A stretch of 25,541 bases of DNA from a virus. The notes beneath the pieces are model-generated. The model was not told the DNA's origin and searched no databases. It saw nothing but the letters and a program-made list of their open reading frames with translations. Shown here one piece after another: positions 23,760 through 25,541 of this stretch. A program made the translations under genes and the position numbers. The stretch is from IMG/VR virus record IMGVR_UViG_3300042301_003038, positions 1-25,541 of that record; one strand, given 5' to 3'. Each line of letters begins with the position of its first letter. Position 1 is the first letter of the stretch.

Positions 23760-23909
23760 TTGAAAATTAAGAACATTAAAATATCCCCTGAGAGTCATGA
23801 AACCTTAAAAACCTATTGTAATAAACATGGCTATAAAATTCATAAGTTTTTAGAAAAACTAATTAAAGAAAATTGTGAAGAAAAAAAGGATATCTATGGT
23901 GAACATTAA
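23760..23909 (+). CDS. Small ribbon-helix-helix-like DNA-binding protein, 49 aa
   Basis: This 49-codon frame reads from a TTG at 23760 and has no ATG. Its translation has the layout of an Arc/MetJ-type ribbon-helix-helix protein: a short basic beta strand (KIKNIKI), then SPESHETLKTYCNKHGY as first helix and turn, then KIHKFLEKLIKENC as second helix, and a charged tail ending in YGEH. Such dimers usually repress transcription. It is the only gene on this strand and occupies the gap between the sheath and terminator genes; its stop overlaps the end of the gp15-like gene by a few bases. The frame remains open upstream to 23694 but without ATG, GTG or a better start. A matching TATTTAT box 35 nt upstream and repeats in its leader support it being real. 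The rare start and small size keep confidence moderate. Confidence 0.55.
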   Translation: MKIKNIKISPESHETLKTYCNKHGYKIHKFLEKLIKENCEEKKDIYGEH

Positions 23910-24958
23910 AGAATTATTGATACAAGATTAATAATACTAATAACACTATTATTTGTTTTAACAACATTCAATGTTAACACATCCCCACTATTAATTTGAA
24001 TATATCCTGTTGATAACGGTATTGTACTATTCCCGTAATATAAACCATTAATGTATATTTCATAAGAGGTAACATTTTTACTACCCTCAATTTTTATGTT
24101 TGCGGTATAATCAAACGTTTGAGTATATGCGGTAGTCCCAATAGGATAATTAGCATTAAATTCGTATTGGTCAGGATTAGGTGGGTTAACGTTTTTTCTT
24201 ACTTTTTTCTTTCTGTTATCCATCTCAATTAAAATTAAACTTCTACTAACTGCAGGTTTAACTTGATATTCTTCTTCATCACTTAAGAAACCCTGTAAAG
24301 TAAAAGCGTAAGATTGTATGTAGTATCTTCTTTTTTCCACATCCATAATTGATTCATCTGAAATTTCATCTAAAGTTATTGGAATATAATGTCCTTTTAT
24401 TTTAGTATAAGCTTGACGAGATGAAAATTTTTCAATAACAGTTTGATTGAATTTATTTAATTCTCTCATCCTATTACAAATAATTTTAACTGAATATTTT
24501 ATATCAACAGGAACTGGCTGAGGTATTGTGTATATATCCATACCTTTTCTTTGACCATCCCACGTTGGTACCGCAGCGTAATAAAATTGTTTTCTATTAG
24601 GTATTGTATATTTTAAAGACGGTAATGTACCAAATTTCACTTCAGGTGTTCTTACTGTGGTAATAATCGGTGGTTCAACATTTTTATCAATGTTGTTAAA
24701 ATCCCAAGTTTGTGTAAACTGAGACCAATTTTGAGTGGTCATTAAAATATCAACAACTTTTATTATTTTACCACTAACAACAGTTTTTAAATCATCTTTA
24801 ACAAAATCCAAAAACCCCCTATCCAAATCTTCATGTAAAATAGACTTAGGCAAGTAAGTTCCATCCTTGTTAATATCTTCAAGAAGTTCTAATCTTCTCT
24901 CATAACCAATAGGTGGGTATGTAAGGGGTAAAGTTTTTTTAATTTTTGGTAATCCCAT
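23906..24958 (-). CDS. Tail terminator, gp15-like, with C-terminal extension
   Basis: This 350-residue protein resembles T4 gp15, the hexameric protein that caps the tail tube and sheath and joins the tail to the neck. The best match is in the middle: IPQPVPVDIKYSVKIICNRM, then GHYIPITLDEISDESIMD, then RRYYIQSYAFTLQGFLSDEE. These line up with gp15's strand-helix region, its 'D-I-x-I-V-L' strand and 'RRRIEWSLTFEVNGWM' segment. T4 gp15 has 272 residues; the extra part here is a C-terminal beta-rich domain of about 85 residues after a proline linker (NVNPPNPDQY), ending in a hydrophobic VISIINLVSIIL. The ATG overlaps the stop of the gp14-like gene as TAATG, so the two neck genes are translationally coupled. 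Confidence 0.75.
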   Translation of the reverse strand: MGLPKIKKTLPLTYPPIGYERRLELLEDINKDGTYLPKSILHEDLDRGFLDFVKDDLKTVVSGKIIKVVDILMTTQNWSQFTQTWDFNNIDKNVEPPIITTVRTPEVKFGTLPSLKYTIPNRKQFYYAAVPTWDGQRKGMDIYTIPQPVPVDIKYSVKIICNRMRELNKFNQTVIEKFSSRQAYTKIKGHYIPITLDEISDESIMDVEKRRYYIQSYAFTLQGFLSDEEEYQVKPAVSRSLILIEMDNRKKKVRKNVNPPNPDQYEFNANYPIGTTAYTQTFDYTANIKIEGSKNVTSYEIYINGLYYGNSTIPLSTGYIQINSGDVLTLNVVKTNNSVISIINLVSIIL

Positions 24959-25473
24959 TATAATCCTCTAAATTCGTTTTCCATTACAGGTGATGCATTT
25001 ATTGTTCTATAAAAAGGTTTGTATCCTGCGTATGTGTGTTTATTATCTGAAACAACACGTCCGTCATTATTAACCACGTAATATCTAACTCTACTTTCAG
25101 TTTCGTAATAACCAATATAATCACCATATTCAATATCAATTTCTAATTCATCTAAATGTTTTTGATAAACTGAAATCCTAGCGTTACCTGGTTCCATCTG
25201 ATTAATCTTACTTGTCCCAAGAAATTTATTTTCAGGTGCTACAATTTGTAAAAACGCCTTAAACTCAACAGGTGGTAAAAATTTAACACCGTCAACGGAA
25301 GCCTCACCATACACATCATCAACATTTGTTTTCTGTTTGTCAACACGGTATAGTACAAGAGTGAAGTTCATATCACCTTCTAACCACTCTCTCCCCATAC
25401 TAATATCTAAGTTATAATCTTCCGCTCCGAAAAATTTACCTAATCTTGTTATTGGAACTATTCTATTTGACAT
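24958..25473 (-). CDS. Neck / head-tail joining protein, gp14-like
   Basis: This 171-residue protein resembles T4 gp14, a neck protein between portal and tail terminator. Supporting segments are YRVDKQKTNVDDVYGEA, matching the gp14 'DKDDILGE' region, then VEFKAFLQIV, then ARISVYQKHLDELEIDIEYG followed by DYIGYY, equivalent to gp14's 'F-x-[VI]-S-x-x-x-[FL]' and 'P-x-x-G-D-x-I-[YF]' motifs. T4 gp14 is longer (256 aa), so this version is compact. It would close the head exit and dock the tail. Gene order agrees: gp14-like, gp15-like, sheath. A TATTTAT box ends 4 nt before the ATG. The remaining bases to the right edge (25485-25541) hold no clear gene; six codons and a TAA at 25521 could be the end of an upstream gene. 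Confidence 0.65.
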   Translation of the reverse strand: MSNRIVPITRLGKFFGAEDYNLDISMGREWLEGDMNFTLVLYRVDKQKTNVDDVYGEASVDGVKFLPPVEFKAFLQIVAPENKFLGTSKINQMEPGNARISVYQKHLDELEIDIEYGDYIGYYETESRVRYYVVNNDGRVVSDNKHTYAGYKPFYRTINASPVMENEFRGL

Positions 25474-25477
25474 ATTG

Positions 25478-25484
25478 ATAAATA
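25478..25484 (-). promoter_or_regulatory. TATTTAT box before the gp14-like gene
   Basis: The minus strand reads AATATTTATCAATATG, placing the box 4 nt before the ATG, the same distance as at the HAD gene. Confidence 0.45.
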
Positions 25485-25541
25485 TTTCTTTTTTGATTAT
25501 TATTATAGTTGTATAGTTAATTAAAATAATTTGACAACTTC

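Noticed and set aside
297-25484. TATAAATA on the plus strand as T4-type late promoters pointing rightward
   Set aside because: The sites all lie just upstream of minus-strand genes and there are no rightward genes for them to serve; the motif is better read as TATTTAT on the coding strand.
25521-25541. Six codons and a TAA at the right edge as the end of an upstream gene
   Set aside because: Too short to support a call in any particular frame.

Overview
This window looks like part of the genome of a T4-like contractile-tailed phage (Caudoviricetes, myovirus morphology), probably infecting a Bacteroidota host. The phage assignment rests on recognisable sheath, tube, tail-terminator, neck, tape-measure and baseplate proteins, together with T4-type replication and recombination proteins (gp41-like helicase, RNase H-type 5'-3' exonuclease, UvsX, gp32). 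The host is inferred from three things: strongly AT-rich DNA, start codons preceded by A/T-rich leaders without Shine-Dalgarno motifs, and one promoter ahead of gp32 that fits the Bacteroidota -33 TTTG / -7 TAnnTTTG pattern.

All genes but one are on the minus strand, so transcription runs from high to low coordinates. The tail module comes first: neck protein (gp14-like), tail terminator (gp15-like), an unusually long sheath, a HAD-family enzyme, the tail tube, a gp26-like tail chaperone with a probable frameshift extension, the tape measure, a 1592-residue tube/baseplate protein, a small LysM/gp53-like protein, and a 2035-residue baseplate hub that appears to end in a cell-wall-degrading domain. 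Two small unidentified genes follow. The module then passes into DNA metabolism: gp32, UvsX, RNase H, an unknown protein and the start of the replicative helicase, which runs off the left edge.

The only plus-strand gene is a 49-codon ORF at 23760-23909. It is probably a ribbon-helix-helix DNA-binding protein and sits in the divergent gap upstream of the sheath gene.

Three strong hairpins look like intrinsic terminators and lie behind the three genes expected to be most highly expressed (sheath, tube, gp32). A strand-specific box, TATTTAT on the coding strand, precedes eight minus-strand genes and the plus-strand gene, at spacings that cluster near 4, 14 and 35 nt. It may be a phage-specific late promoter or an RNA-level signal.

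The most novel elements are the likely programmed frameshift in the tail chaperone, the giant hub and tube proteins with apparent peptidoglycan-degrading and OmpA-like peptidoglycan-binding insertions, the TATTTAT box system, and the lone plus-strand regulator candidate. No CRISPR array, tRNA, insertion sequence or integrase was found, and no gene-free stretch exceeds 300 bases.
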